DNA of 64,000 nt, taken from Valencia hispanica. Taxonomy: Eukaryota > Chordata > Actinopteri > Cyprinodontiformes > Valenciidae. Location: NCBI GenBank assembly GCA_963556495.2, contig OY747710.1, positions 41,055,000-41,118,999 of the forward strand, in the 5' to 3' direction. Shown here piece by piece: positions 63,656 to 64,000 of this stretch (position 1 is the stretch's first letter; each line of letters begins with the position of its first letter). Both the position numbers and the translations under genes were made by a program. Below the pieces are notes generated by a model. The model worked only from the letters and a program-made list of their open reading frames with translations, was not told the origin of the DNA and did no database searches.

Positions 63656-64000
63656 ACTAACTTCAGAGTTGATTATGAATTTCTGTAAATGTATTTTTTT
63701 TATGGAAATGAAATGCAGTGCACTCTTTTTTTCTTTTGGTGATAGAATGCAGTTGAAACAATGAAAAAGAAATACAGCAGTTGAAAGGTGTCCTCAACAA
63801 CAATGGGCATACAGGGTTCAGGTGGAGTCTTCTAAAGTTTGGAAAAGCCTTCAAGTTGTTTAGATTATTTTTGGAGTCTAGATAGGTATGGCCAAAAAGA
63901 AGGATTATTAAAAAATGCTTTTCTTTCGGGGTTAAATGGTTAAGAGTTAAGTCTAAATTAAAAACTAGAAAAGCACTCAGAGCGCAGGCCTCTGCCAGGG

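Overview
The window is nuclear DNA from a ray-finned (teleost) fish. Evidence: two conserved vertebrate genes split by GT-AG introns, very low coding density, and a dense load of fish-type interspersed repeats (Tc1 transposons, hAT and TTAA-target MITEs, LINE fragments with fish-type reverse transcriptase and C-terminal peptides, long GT and ATCT/GATA microsatellites). The species cannot be named from the sequence alone.

Only two protein-coding genes are supported, arranged head to head. On the minus strand, 2438-7923 holds the first three coding exons of EIF3E (subunit e of translation initiation factor 3); its remaining exons lie beyond the left edge. On the plus strand, 23562-63217 holds all eleven coding exons of EMC2 (subunit 2 of the ER membrane protein complex). 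The EMC2 exons add up to 894 nt (297 codons plus stop), the same length as the human protein, and every junction keeps frame. EIF3E and EMC2 are also neighbours in human (8q23.1), so this is conserved synteny. About 15.6 kb separates the two start codons.

Layout. 1-2437: EIF3E intron 3 with a Tc1 fragment, a foldback MITE and a hAT-type element. 2438-7923: EIF3E exons 3, 2 and 1; intron 1 carries Tc1 relics and a TTAA-flanked element. 7924-23561: intergenic, with a LINE reverse-transcriptase fragment, old Tc1 relics, one well-preserved 1.86-kb hAT element (13191-15052) with a perfect 8-bp target duplication, a block without recognised repeats (15061-17714), a fish 3'-end-type repeat, and LINE fragments plus a GATA microsatellite just in front of EMC2. 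23562-63217: EMC2, about 98% intron, with the introns used as transposon landing sites. 63218-64000: EMC2 3' UTR and downstream.

The most informative structure is a set of nested transposons whose target duplications can be read by eye: a hAT-like element (46716-49385) containing two abutting TTAA elements that share one TTAA; an old Tc1 element (34466-36755) interrupted three times, once inside its own terminal repeat; a second Tc1 copy (43035-44262) interrupted by a hAT; and a small hAT (29018-30090) inside an older one. These give relative insertion ages.

I found no CRISPR array, operon, tRNA or rRNA gene, intact transposase or viral gene, and no convincing new biological system. The most open-ended item is a 123-nt exon-like open frame on the minus strand at 19990-20112, flanked by splice-like AG and GT, that I could not assign to any family.
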